From Anaerolineae bacterium (GTDB taxonomy: Bacteria; Chloroflexota; Anaerolineae; Anaerolineales; Anaerolineaceae): a DNA stretch of 64,000 bases. This document shows positions 48,712-57,144 of the stretch, one piece after another (within the stretch, counting starts at the first letter, position 1; each line of letters starts with the position of its first letter). A program made the position numbers and the translations under genes. The notes under the pieces were generated by a model. The model was not told the origin of the DNA, ran no database searches, and saw nothing but the letters and a program-made list of their open reading frames with translations. Location of the stretch: NCBI GenBank assembly GCA_013177815.1, contig JABLXM010000003.1, positions 26,214 through 90,213 on the forward strand, written 5' to 3'.

Positions 48712-49398
48712 ATGATCACCCCCACACAGGGAAGCATCACCCAACATTTTGGCGAGAACCCGCAAGTCTACGCCCGCTGGGACTACCCCGGTCACAACGG
48801 GTTGGACCTTGCCGGGCAGCTTGGTCAGCCAGTGCTGGCGGTCGCCGCCGGGCGGGTCGCCAACGGTTACGAACCGGCAGGGTACGGCACCTATATCGAA
48901 GTCGATCACGGCGGCTTCTCCACCCTCTATGCCCACCTGGCATTCCGCCTGGTGAACGACGGGCAGCCAGCGGCGGCAGGCGAGGTGTTGGGCGGCTTGG
49001 GTTCCACCGGTTTTTCCAGCGGTCCACACCTGCACTTCGAAGTGCGCATCCCAGGACAGGGCGCGCCCGGCTATCGCCGGCACCAGGTGGACCCGCTGCC
49101 CTACCTGCAGGGCGAAAAGTCCCTGCCGGCGCTTGGCAGCCCAGAGGGGGAAGCGCCAGAGGTGGTGACCGGGCGGGTGCTGTGTCGCTCCTTGCTGGTG
49201 CGCTCGCGCCCCAGCACCCAGGGCGCCGTCGTCAGCCGGCTGGCTCATGGCGACGAGATTGCCCTGCACGCACTGACCGCCGTGTGGGCGCAGATCGGGC
49301 GCGGGCGCTATGTGGCGCTGCGCTATGACGGCGAAGAGCTGGTCGCGCTGGACGCGGACGGGCTGCAACGGCTATCCGCCGCCGGGAGGGGCGCATGA
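48712..49398 (+). CDS. M23 family metallopeptidase with C-terminal SH3-like domain
   Basis: HNGLDLAG (HxxxD), HLHFEVR; GAGACC upstream of ATG at 48712. Confidence 0.88.
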   Translation: MITPTQGSITQHFGENPQVYARWDYPGHNGLDLAGQLGQPVLAVAAGRVANGYEPAGYGTYIEVDHGGFSTLYAHLAFRLVNDGQPAAAGEVLGGLGSTGFSSGPHLHFEVRIPGQGAPGYRRHQVDPLPYLQGEKSLPALGSPEGEAPEVVTGRVLCRSLLVRSRPSTQGAVVSRLAHGDEIALHALTAVWAQIGRGRYVALRYDGEELVALDADGLQRLSAAGRGA

Positions 49399-50756
49399 CG
49401 CTCTGGAGCCGCATCTTCAAACCCGAACGTGCCGCGCCAGCCCAACGCGCCCGCTTCTCGCAACCGGAGGAGACCGAAGCCACCCTGGCGCTGGGCGCTT
49501 CGCTCTTCGGCGGCTCGCCGCGCGACCGTCTGAGCTACAGCCGCCAGGAGATGCTGGCGGAATGCCTGCTGGCGTGGCGCATCAACCCGCTGGCGCGCCG
49601 CCTGGTGACGCTGACCTCGCAATATGTCATCGGCGACGGACTCAAGATCACCTGCAAACACCCCGCCACCAACAACTTCATCCACCAGGTCTGGCAGCAC
49701 CCGCTCAACCGCCTGGCAACCCGCACGGTGGACTGGTGCGACGAACTGACCCGCAGCGGCAACCTGTTCATCCTGGTCAGCACCGACGGCGGCGGCATGT
49801 CCTACCTGCGGGCGGTGCCGGCGGCGGAGATCGATTCCATCACCAGCCGCCCCAACGACATCGAGCAGCCGCTGCTGTTCCAGCCCAGGGCGGGTGCGGG
49901 CGAGCCGCTGATGTTGAAACCGCCCCCCTACCGTGCTTACGACCCAGCTAACGACCCGCAGCCTTTTGCGCCGGTCATGCTGCATTACACCATCAACCGA
50001 CCGGTAGGCGCGCAGTGGGGCGAATCGGACCTGGCGCCGGTGCTACGCTGGCTGAGCCGTTACGCCAACTGGCTGGAAGACCGCGCCCGCCTGAACCGCT
50101 TCCGCAATACCTTCGTGTATGTCGTCAGCGGGCGCTTCACCAGCGAACGCGAGCGCCAGGAGCGCCAGCGCGCGTTGCACCAGGCGCCGCCCACCCCCGG
50201 CGCCATCCTGGTGAAGGACGATTCGGAACACTGGGAGGTGCTGGCGCCCAAGCTGGAAAGCGACGAAGCCGCCGCCGATGGGCTGGCGCTCAAAAAGATG
50301 ATCGCTGCCGGCTGCGGTGTGCCGCTGCACTTCCTGGCGGAGCCGGAAAGCGCCACCCGCACCACCGCCGAGGCGGCGGGCGGTCCCGCCTACCGCGCCT
50401 TCGAGCAGCGCCAGCAGTACTTCACCTGGTTGGTGGCGGATATTTTGAACGTCTGCATCCGCCGGCGCCGGCTGGTGTTGGGGGCAGTCCGGGGCAGCCC
50501 TTCGCCCGAAGCCGATGTGCACGTGCACGGCGCCGATATCTCGGCGCGCGACAATGCCTCATTGGCAGGCGCGGCGGCGGACATGGCGCCGGTGCTGTGC
50601 ATGCTGCGCGACCGCTGCCTGATCGACGATGAGGAGTTCCTGCGGCTGCTTTACCGCTTCAGCGGCGAGGCGCTCGACCCCGCCGAGATGCTGGCGCGCG
50701 CCGCCGCCCCGCCGACGCCAGCCACCCCGGCTGTCAGCCCGGAGGCATCCCGATGA
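49395..50756 (+). CDS. Phage portal protein
   Basis: Position between terminase and protease/capsid; RINPLARRLVTLTSQYVIGDGL, KKMIAAGCGVPLHFLAEPESATRTTAEAAGGPAYRAFEQRQ. Confidence 0.78.
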   Translation: MTLWSRIFKPERAAPAQRARFSQPEETEATLALGASLFGGSPRDRLSYSRQEMLAECLLAWRINPLARRLVTLTSQYVIGDGLKITCKHPATNNFIHQVWQHPLNRLATRTVDWCDELTRSGNLFILVSTDGGGMSYLRAVPAAEIDSITSRPNDIEQPLLFQPRAGAGEPLMLKPPPYRAYDPANDPQPFAPVMLHYTINRPVGAQWGESDLAPVLRWLSRYANWLEDRARLNRFRNTFVYVVSGRFTSERERQERQRALHQAPPTPGAILVKDDSEHWEVLAPKLESDEAAADGLALKKMIAAGCGVPLHFLAEPESATRTTAEAAGGPAYRAFEQRQQYFTWLVADILNVCIRRRRLVLGAVRGSPSPEADVHVHGADISARDNASLAGAAADMAPVLCMLRDRCLIDDEEFLRLLYRFSGEALDPAEMLARAAAPPTPATPAVSPEASR

Positions 50757-50794
50757 CCGCCACCAACCTCACACCTGCGTTCAAGGAGGGCAGC

Positions 50795-52723
50795 ATGCAG
50801 ACCCATCAAGCGCGCATCCGCTTGCAGCAGGCGCTGCCCACCGGCGAGCCGCCCATCGCCGGGCAGCCAGGGGGCGCCTTCGAGATCCTCGCCATCACCG
50901 CCGGCGAAGGCAACGGCTGGCATTTCCCCGCCGCGGTGCTGCAGGAATCGCTGCCGTTGTGGCAAGGCGCAGAGTGCTTCATCGATCACGCCTGGCGCGG
51001 GCATTCGCTGCGCGACCTGGCGGGCGTGCTGACTGAAGTCCACTACGACCCGCAGGCGCAGGGCATCCAGGCGCACTTGCAGCCCTTCGGTCCCGCCGCC
51101 GCCCTGCTGGAGGAAATGGGGCGCGCCATGTTGAATGCGCCAGTCGCCCCGGCGGTTGGTTTTTCCGCCGATATCTTGTTCAGCGCCGAAGGACAGCGAG
51201 TGGCGCGCATCCTGCGGGTTTTCTCGGTCGACCTGGTGATCGACCCGGCTCGCGGCGGCACCTTCATGCGGGCGCTCAATTCACAGTGGGCGGGCAGCCC
51301 GCCCGCCCTACGAAAGGAGAATACCATGCCACACGAAACGCCCACCCAAAGCCCCGACCCCGGGGCGCTGCAACAGGCGGTCAACGCGGAACTGGAAAGC
51401 GCCCAAAGCCTGCGGCAGCAACTGTGCGCCAGCCTGCTGGAAAGCGCGCTGGCGGTCTCCAACCTGCCGGCGCCCGCCGCCAACCAGGTGCGCCAGCGCT
51501 TCAGCGGGCGAGCCTTCGACCCGGCTGATCTGAACAGCGCCATCGAGGAGACGCGCGACCTGGTGAGCGCCCTGACCGCCGGCGCGGTGGTGCAGGGTCC
51601 CGGGCGCCTCTCCGCCATGCACAGCAGCGAGGAGCAGTTCACCTCCGCCGTGCACGACCTGCTGGGCGCGCCGCGCCCACAGGGGCTGGAAGGCGTGCAG
51701 CCGCACCGCCTGGGCGGCATCCGCGAACTCTATACCCTCATGACCGGCGACATCGAGTTCCGCGGCACGCTCGACCCCCAACGCGCCCTGTTTGCCACCC
51801 CCAACACCAGCGCCAACCTGCCGGGCGTGCTCAAGAACGCCCTCAACAAGCTGGTGCTGCTGCATTGGGAGGAACTGGGGCGCGCCGGCTACCGCTGGTG
51901 GGAGCCGGTGGTGCAGGTGGAGCACTTCAACTCGCTGCAAGCGCTCACCGGCGTGCTGGTGGGCGAGGTGACCGTGCTGCCCACCATCGCCGAGGGCGCC
52001 GCCTACACCGAACTGGAGGTCAGCGATTCGCCCGAGACCGCCGCCTGGACCAAGTACGGCGGCTATATCGGGCTGACGCTGGAGATGTTCGAGCGTGACG
52101 AGACCCACAAACTGCGCCAGTACCCGCGCAAACTGGCGTCCGCCGGCTTGCGTCGCATCTCCAGCCTGGTGAGCGCGGTCTTCACCGCCAACGGCGCGGT
52201 GGGTCCGGTCATGGCGGATACTTACAACGTCTTCGACGCCTCCCATCACGCCAACCTGGGCACCGCCGCGCTCTCCGGCGCAGCCTGGGAAGCCGCCTCG
52301 CAAGCCATCTATGAACAACCCATGGTGGTCGCCGCGGGCGGAGAGGCGCCCGTGCTGGCGCTGGACGCGCGCTACCTGCTGGTGCCGCGCGAGCTGCGCC
52401 TGACCGCCATGCGCATCCTCTACCCCACCTGGGAGCGTGAAGCCAACATCGTCTCGGAGAACTTGCAGCGCGGGCAGTTCGGCGATGTCATCACCGTGCC
52501 CGAATGGAGCGACGCCAACAACTGGGCGGCGGTCGCCGACCCGCGCCTGGCACCGGGCATCATCCTGGCGGAGCGCTTCGGCGTAATGCCGGAAGTCTTC
52601 ATCGCCGATAACGAACTGAACGGCGCGCTCTTCACCAACGACCAGTTGCGCATCAAAGCGCGCCACTGGCTGGCGGTGCTGGTGGCAGACCACCGCCCGC
52701 TCTACAAAGCCAACGTGGCTTGA
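50795..52723 (+). CDS. Fused prohead protease-like / major capsid protein
   Basis: N-terminal protease-like CFIDHAWRGHS...VGFSADI; C-terminal capsid-like VQVEHFNSLQALTGVLVGEVTVLPTIAEGAAYTEL...IVSENLQRGQFGDVITVPEW; start 50795 behind AAGGAGG. Confidence 0.72.
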   Translation: MQTHQARIRLQQALPTGEPPIAGQPGGAFEILAITAGEGNGWHFPAAVLQESLPLWQGAECFIDHAWRGHSLRDLAGVLTEVHYDPQAQGIQAHLQPFGPAAALLEEMGRAMLNAPVAPAVGFSADILFSAEGQRVARILRVFSVDLVIDPARGGTFMRALNSQWAGSPPALRKENTMPHETPTQSPDPGALQQAVNAELESAQSLRQQLCASLLESALAVSNLPAPAANQVRQRFSGRAFDPADLNSAIEETRDLVSALTAGAVVQGPGRLSAMHSSEEQFTSAVHDLLGAPRPQGLEGVQPHRLGGIRELYTLMTGDIEFRGTLDPQRALFATPNTSANLPGVLKNALNKLVLLHWEELGRAGYRWWEPVVQVEHFNSLQALTGVLVGEVTVLPTIAEGAAYTELEVSDSPETAAWTKYGGYIGLTLEMFERDETHKLRQYPRKLASAGLRRISSLVSAVFTANGAVGPVMADTYNVFDASHHANLGTAALSGAAWEAASQAIYEQPMVVAAGGEAPVLALDARYLLVPRELRLTAMRILYPTWEREANIVSENLQRGQFGDVITVPEWSDANNWAAVADPRLAPGIILAERFGVMPEVFIADNELNGALFTNDQLRIKARHWLAVLVADHRPLYKANVA

Positions 52724-52760
52724 TCGACCCGCATCGAACAACGAGAAAAGGAGAAAAATC

Positions 52761-53132
52761 GTGAACACCCTCTTGACTTCCCGCAAATTCTGGTTCACCG
52801 CCCTGGCGCTGCTGGTGGTGGTGATGCAGGCATTCATCCCCACCTTCGAGATCGATCAGGAGAACGCCGCCGCCCTGTTGGTGGTGATCGTCTCCTACCT
52901 GGTGGGCGTTTCGGTCGACCCCGGACCGGGCGGCTGGCGCGGTGTGCTGCGCTCGCGCAAGTTCTGGAGCGCCGTGGTTGGGCTGCTGATCATCCTGCTG
53001 GATGGCTTCGGTCTGGCGCTGCCCTTCGAACTGACCGCGGAGCAGTTGATCGCATTGGCGGTCACCATCGGCGGCTATATCACCGCGGTCGCGCTGGAAA
53101 AGCCCAAAGGGCTGCCCCAGCCGGCGCGCTGA
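52761..53132 (+). CDS. Holin-like small membrane protein with two tandem homologous halves
   Basis: SRKFWFTALALLVVVMQAFIPTFEI repeated as SRKFWSAVVGLLIILLDGFGLALPFEL. Confidence 0.6.
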   Translation: MNTLLTSRKFWFTALALLVVVMQAFIPTFEIDQENAAALLVVIVSYLVGVSVDPGPGGWRGVLRSRKFWSAVVGLLIILLDGFGLALPFELTAEQLIALAVTIGGYITAVALEKPKGLPQPAR

Positions 53133-53153
53133 ACCGGCGCCCGCGTTGATCTT

Positions 53154-53205
53154 GGTGAGCGAAGCGACTCCAAACCATCCCGCGCCTGCCTTCGCTTCGC
53201 TCACC
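53154..53205. repeat. 14-bp perfect inverted repeat (hairpin)
   Basis: GGTGAGCGAAGCGA-(24 nt)-TCGCTTCGCTCACC. Confidence 0.8.
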
Positions 53206-53218
53206 GCCCTGCACAACC

Positions 53219-53302
53219 TGTGGATAACCCGCCGTTTTCTGTGGATAACCCGGCATTCCCTGTTGATAACTGTCGATATTTTCTGGATAAAAGTGAGGAA
53301 AA
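53219..53302 (+). repeat. Four DnaA-box-like direct repeats with exact 21-bp period (origin-like)
   Basis: TGTGGATAA at 53219 and 53240, TGTTGATAA at 53261, TCTGGATAA at 53282; TGTGGATAA is the complement of TTATCCACA. Confidence 0.75.
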
Positions 53303-53305
53303 CCC

Positions 53306-53506
53306 ATGAACATCTTCGAGATTGCGCGCGGGCTGGCTGGCGAGGGGGTGCTTTCCTGCCGGCGGCGCGCCGATGGCAGCCTGGTCGTCATCAACGCCCG
53401 CGGGCAGAAGGTGATCTACCCCGCCGATGTGGTGGCGGCGCTGGCGGAAAAACTGGCTGCCGTCTCACCCCGGCGCCGCAAAACCGGCAAGCGCGCCGGG
53501 CGCTGA
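53306..53506 (+). CDS. Small basic hypothetical phage-module protein
   Basis: 66-aa ORF in operon, basic tail RRRKTGKRAGR; AGTGAGG upstream. Confidence 0.45.
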   Translation: MNIFEIARGLAGEGVLSCRRRADGSLVVINARGQKVIYPADVVAALAEKLAAVSPRRRKTGKRAGR

Positions 53507-53516
53507 GGAGCACGTT

Positions 53517-54023
53517 ATGCCCACCCCCGGAAAGGACTGCGACATCACCCTGGCACACCCGCTGGTCAACGGCGGCGAGCCGGTCGGCTTCATGCTGCAC
53601 CCCGCCAACCAACTGATCGGACCGGAGGTGCGCATCCATCACGAGGTCTACACCGACGCGCTGGCGCAGCACTTCGACGTGCGCCACCTGTGGTTCGACG
53701 TGCTGATCGCCGACGAGTTGTTGGCGCCGGATGGCAGCCGCCTGGCGGGCGCCGCCAGCCAAATGCTGGCGCACCTGACAGCCATCGCTGCCGCGCACAC
53801 CAACATCGCTCTCGATACCCGCCTGGGCGTCATTTCGGGGCTTTCTGCCCTGCAACATGCCCTCATCTATTCCATCCGCCACGACCACACCGTCATCACC
53901 GTGCACCTCACCACCCACTCGGCGAACTTCCAGCCTGCCAACCCTGCCTACTACTTCGCTTCGGTCTGGCAGGCGGCGGATTACAGCGGCGAGATGGATT
54001 GGAATAATTCCTATTGGAGGTAG
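53517..54023 (+). CDS. Hypothetical virion-associated protein
   Basis: 169-aa ORF, GAGGAG ribosome-binding site, co-directional with virion genes. Confidence 0.5.
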   Translation: MPTPGKDCDITLAHPLVNGGEPVGFMLHPANQLIGPEVRIHHEVYTDALAQHFDVRHLWFDVLIADELLAPDGSRLAGAASQMLAHLTAIAAAHTNIALDTRLGVISGLSALQHALIYSIRHDHTVITVHLTTHSANFQPANPAYYFASVWQAADYSGEMDWNNSYWR

Positions 54024-54027
54024 GAGC

Positions 54028-55341
54028 ATGAACTACCCTTTGTCTTCCGATGTCAGCGCCGGGCAGCCCACCGCCGCCAGCCACTATAACAACCTGCGCG
54101 CCGATGCCCTGCGCCTGGGTCAATCCGCCGGCGATGCGGTCAACCTGGGCGACCTGCTTTCAGATTATCAAAGCCATCTGTCGATCGAATACCTTGCCAC
54201 CAACCGCCTGCGTGTGCCGGCATCCGCCGCCGAGCCAGTGGCGTTGGTGATCGGCGGGGCGCCGCTGCGAGCCACCGCCAATGTGGACCTGCCCGCCGGG
54301 CGATTCTCCGGCGCGCCCGCCACCTGGTACATCTTCGCCGTGCAAACCGCCGGCAGTCACGCCTTCAGCCTGGAGGTCAACACTTCGCCGGAGGGCGCTG
54401 CCAACAAGCGCCTGATCGGTTCGGTCTACTTCGACGGCGATGATCTGATCCAGGACAGCATCCGCACCCGCCAGGCGGCGCATATCGCCGACCTGCTGGC
54501 GCTGGCGTACGCCCAGCGCTGCGATGGTCGCCTGACGTTCGCCAGCGGCGCGCCCGTGCCGGGCACGGATATCACCGCCGCCGGCACGCTGTATTTCACG
54601 CCCTATCACGGCAACCGCGTCAGCCTGTACAACCCGCTCACCGGCTGGGGCTTGCGCACCTTCGACGAACTATCGATCTCGCTCGCCGCCCTCTCCGCTG
54701 GCGAGATGGCAGACGTGTTCATCCATGATGAAGGCGGCGCGCTGGCGCTGCAATTGGAAGCGTGGTCCACCCCCAACGCCCGCGCCGCTGCGCTCACCCG
54801 CCAGGACGGGGTGCTGGTCAAGTCGGGCGCGGCGGGCTGCCGCTACCTGGGCACGCTCTACGCCAACGGCAGCGGCACCGGCGAGGACAGCCAAGCCAAC
54901 CGCCTGCTATGGAACTGCCGCAACCGCGTGGCGCGCAAACTGCTGCGGCAGGAGACGACCGATTCCTGGAGTCACACCGCCGCCACCTGGCGTCCGTTCA
55001 ACAACGATGTCGCCAACCGCTTCATGTTCGTCGCCGGGCTGGTGGAGGACGCCTTCAGCATCAGCGCCGTGGGCATGTCCTCCAACGCATCCTCCACCAA
55101 TCGCTACCTGGGCATCTGCGACAAGGACGGCTCGGATTACGTCCTGCGCCCGGCTGCGCTTTCTGCCATCGGCGCCACCCAGAACCGCATCAGCATGGTC
55201 GCGCAGTGCGTCGACCTGCCGGCGCTGGGTCTGAACACCCTCTACCTGGGCGAATACGGCGCCTCCGGCACCACTTTCTACGGCGATTACAGTGTTCCCG
55301 GTCAGTTGCAATGCGGCGGGAGCGGTCTATGGTACGCCTAG
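54028..55341 (+). CDS. Hypothetical virion structural (fibre/spike-like) protein
   Basis: 438-aa ORF, Gly/Ser/Ala-rich beta-type composition, TAGGAG upstream of ATG. Confidence 0.5.
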   Translation: MNYPLSSDVSAGQPTAASHYNNLRADALRLGQSAGDAVNLGDLLSDYQSHLSIEYLATNRLRVPASAAEPVALVIGGAPLRATANVDLPAGRFSGAPATWYIFAVQTAGSHAFSLEVNTSPEGAANKRLIGSVYFDGDDLIQDSIRTRQAAHIADLLALAYAQRCDGRLTFASGAPVPGTDITAAGTLYFTPYHGNRVSLYNPLTGWGLRTFDELSISLAALSAGEMADVFIHDEGGALALQLEAWSTPNARAAALTRQDGVLVKSGAAGCRYLGTLYANGSGTGEDSQANRLLWNCRNRVARKLLRQETTDSWSHTAATWRPFNNDVANRFMFVAGLVEDAFSISAVGMSSNASSTNRYLGICDKDGSDYVLRPAALSAIGATQNRISMVAQCVDLPALGLNTLYLGEYGASGTTFYGDYSVPGQLQCGGSGLWYA

Positions 55342-55354
55342 GGGAGGAGGAACG

Positions 55355-56005
55355 ATGAGCGACCTGGCTGAATTCATCACCCGCCTGCGCCAGACCCTGG
55401 GCGACCCGGCTGGCGAACGCTACGGCGAGAGCCTGCTGGCGGAGGCGCTGCGCAAGGCGCTGGCAGGCTACGACCAGGCGGCGCCGCTGGTGCGCATCCA
55501 GGATGTGATCTTCGCCGGCGATGGGCGGCAGCAAGCGCTGGCGGGGCTGGGCGGTCTGCTCAGCCTGCAACAGGTGGTCTATCCATACGTCGACGAAAAC
55601 TCCCCAGCCACCCACGCCTACACCTGGTACTGGCTGGACGGGGTGGCAGTGTTGGACCTGAGCACCCGCGCCGCCCCACGGGCTGGCGAAACGGCGCGGC
55701 TGACCTTCAGCGCCCGCAACACCATCGCCGGGCTGGATGGCGCCGCCGAAACCAGCCTGCCGGCAGAACACGACACCGCCCTGGTGGAGGGCGCCGCGGC
55801 TTTTGCGCAAATGATGCGCGCCCTCAGCATCAACGAAGCCTACAACAACCGCAACACGCAACTGGACCTGTTGGCAGAATCGCGCCGGCGGCTGGAGTCG
55901 TACGAGGAGATGCTGCGCCGCATCGGTCGCCTGGCGTTCACCCCGCCCGGCGCGTTCGCCGCCGGCGGCTGGCGCCTGGACCGCTGGGATGGCATCCGGT
56001 CATAG
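55355..56005 (+). CDS. Putative head-tail connector/adaptor-like protein
   Basis: 217-aa ORF, helical connector-like, GGAGGAGG upstream; last gene of module. Confidence 0.45.
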   Translation: MSDLAEFITRLRQTLGDPAGERYGESLLAEALRKALAGYDQAAPLVRIQDVIFAGDGRQQALAGLGGLLSLQQVVYPYVDENSPATHAYTWYWLDGVAVLDLSTRAAPRAGETARLTFSARNTIAGLDGAAETSLPAEHDTALVEGAAAFAQMMRALSINEAYNNRNTQLDLLAESRRRLESYEEMLRRIGRLAFTPPGAFAAGGWRLDRWDGIRS

Positions 56006-56010
56006 ACGCC

Positions 56011-57110
56011 CCGTCATCCTGAGGCTACTGCCCTCCGACATCCTGAGGCTGCGTATCACAATCACCGTCATCCTCAGGCTGCTGCCCCCAGTCATCCTGA
56101 GGCTGCGTATCACAATCACCGTCATCCTGAGGCTGCGTAGCAGCCGAAGGATCTCCCAGGTCGAGGCGGGGAAGCCAGCCCGTCCGTCATTCTGAGGACG
56201 GGCTGGCTTCTGAGAATAAGTCAACAACACCCCACACCCCATCATCTTGACGGCTACTGTGCCCCACCTCCCGTCATCCTGAGGCTGCGTATCACAATCA
56301 CCGTCATCCTGAGGCTGCGCAGCAGCCGAAGGATCTCCCAGGTCGAGGCGGGGAATATCCTTCGCGCACTGCCCGCCCTCAGAATGACGGATTGGTAAAC
56401 TCCCAAGCGTATCAATCCCAATCCAGACTCAAATCTCTCCACCGGGGATTAGTAGTCGTTATCAATGCAATCTTCTTTTCCCTCCTCCAACCCTTGATCT
56501 GTTTTTCACGAATGATTGCATCTTCTATGGACTCGAATTGCTCAAAATACACCAAATATTTGATGTTATATTTTGCCGTAAAGCCCGGAATCAATTTCTC
56601 CTTATGTTGTTGAACACGTCCATATAGATCTGATGTGACTCCTGTGTATAGGATCTTCGTCCTGCTGGACATGATATAGGTATATCCGCCTTTATTCATC
56701 ACTGATAATCATATCCGCAATGTCTATAATAGACATAATTGAAACGCGATGCTTAAGACACTTGGCTCTACACACCCGTCATCCTGAGGCTGCGTAGCAG
56801 CCGAAGGATCTCCCAAGCCAAGGCGGGGAATATTCTTTGCGCACCGCCTGCCCTCAGAATAACAGATAGGCTGGCTGATCAGACGGCAACCAACACCCCA
56901 CACCCTGTCATCTTGACAGCTACTGTGCCCCACCTCCCGTCATCCTGAGGCTGCACAGCAGCCGAAGGATCTCCCAGTTTGAGGTGGGGGAAATTCTTCG
57001 CGCACTGCCCATCCTCAGAATGACGAATAGGGCTGGCTTCTGAGAATAAGTCAACAACACCCCACACCCCGTCATGGTTGAGGTGGAGGAGATCCTTCGG
57101 GCACCGCGTG
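56011..57110. repeat. GTCATCCTGAGG repeat array (REP-like, palindromic units about 90 bp) interrupted by a GIY-YIG ORF
   Basis: Repeated CCGTCATCCTGAGGCTGCGTAGCAGCCGAAGGATCTCCCA...CCCTCAGAATGACGG units (e.g. 56776-56864, 56937-57025), plus hairpin GAAGCCAGCCCGTCC-N10-GGACGGGCTGGCTTC at 56171-56210. Confidence 0.85.
56412..56702 (-). CDS. GIY-YIG nuclease superfamily protein inside repeat array
   Basis: GGYTYIMSSRTKILYTGVTSDLYGRVQQHKEKLIPGFTAKYNIKYLVYFEQF, REKQIKGWRREKKIALI. Confidence 0.88.
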   Translation of the reverse strand: MMNKGGYTYIMSSRTKILYTGVTSDLYGRVQQHKEKLIPGFTAKYNIKYLVYFEQFESIEDAIIREKQIKGWRREKKIALITTTNPRWRDLSLDWD

Positions 57111-57115
57111 CCCTC

Positions 57116-57144
57116 TTGACAAATTAGAACTTTTGTACTATATT
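57116..57144 (+). promoter_or_regulatory. Consensus sigma70-like promoter TTGACA-17-TATATT
   Basis: TTGACA 57116-57121, 17-nt spacer, TATATT 57139-57144. Confidence 0.6.

Noticed and set aside
53146-53616. 156-aa ORF containing heptapeptide repeats LWITRRF/LWITRHS/LLITVDI
   Set aside because: Overlaps better-supported ORFs 53306..53506 and 53517..54023 in other frames; the 21-bp repeats are better explained as DNA sites, although coding cannot be fully excluded
56011-57110. Possible CRISPR array
   Set aside because: Units are about 90 bp, palindromic and irregularly spaced, with repeated rather than unique spacers; no cas genes
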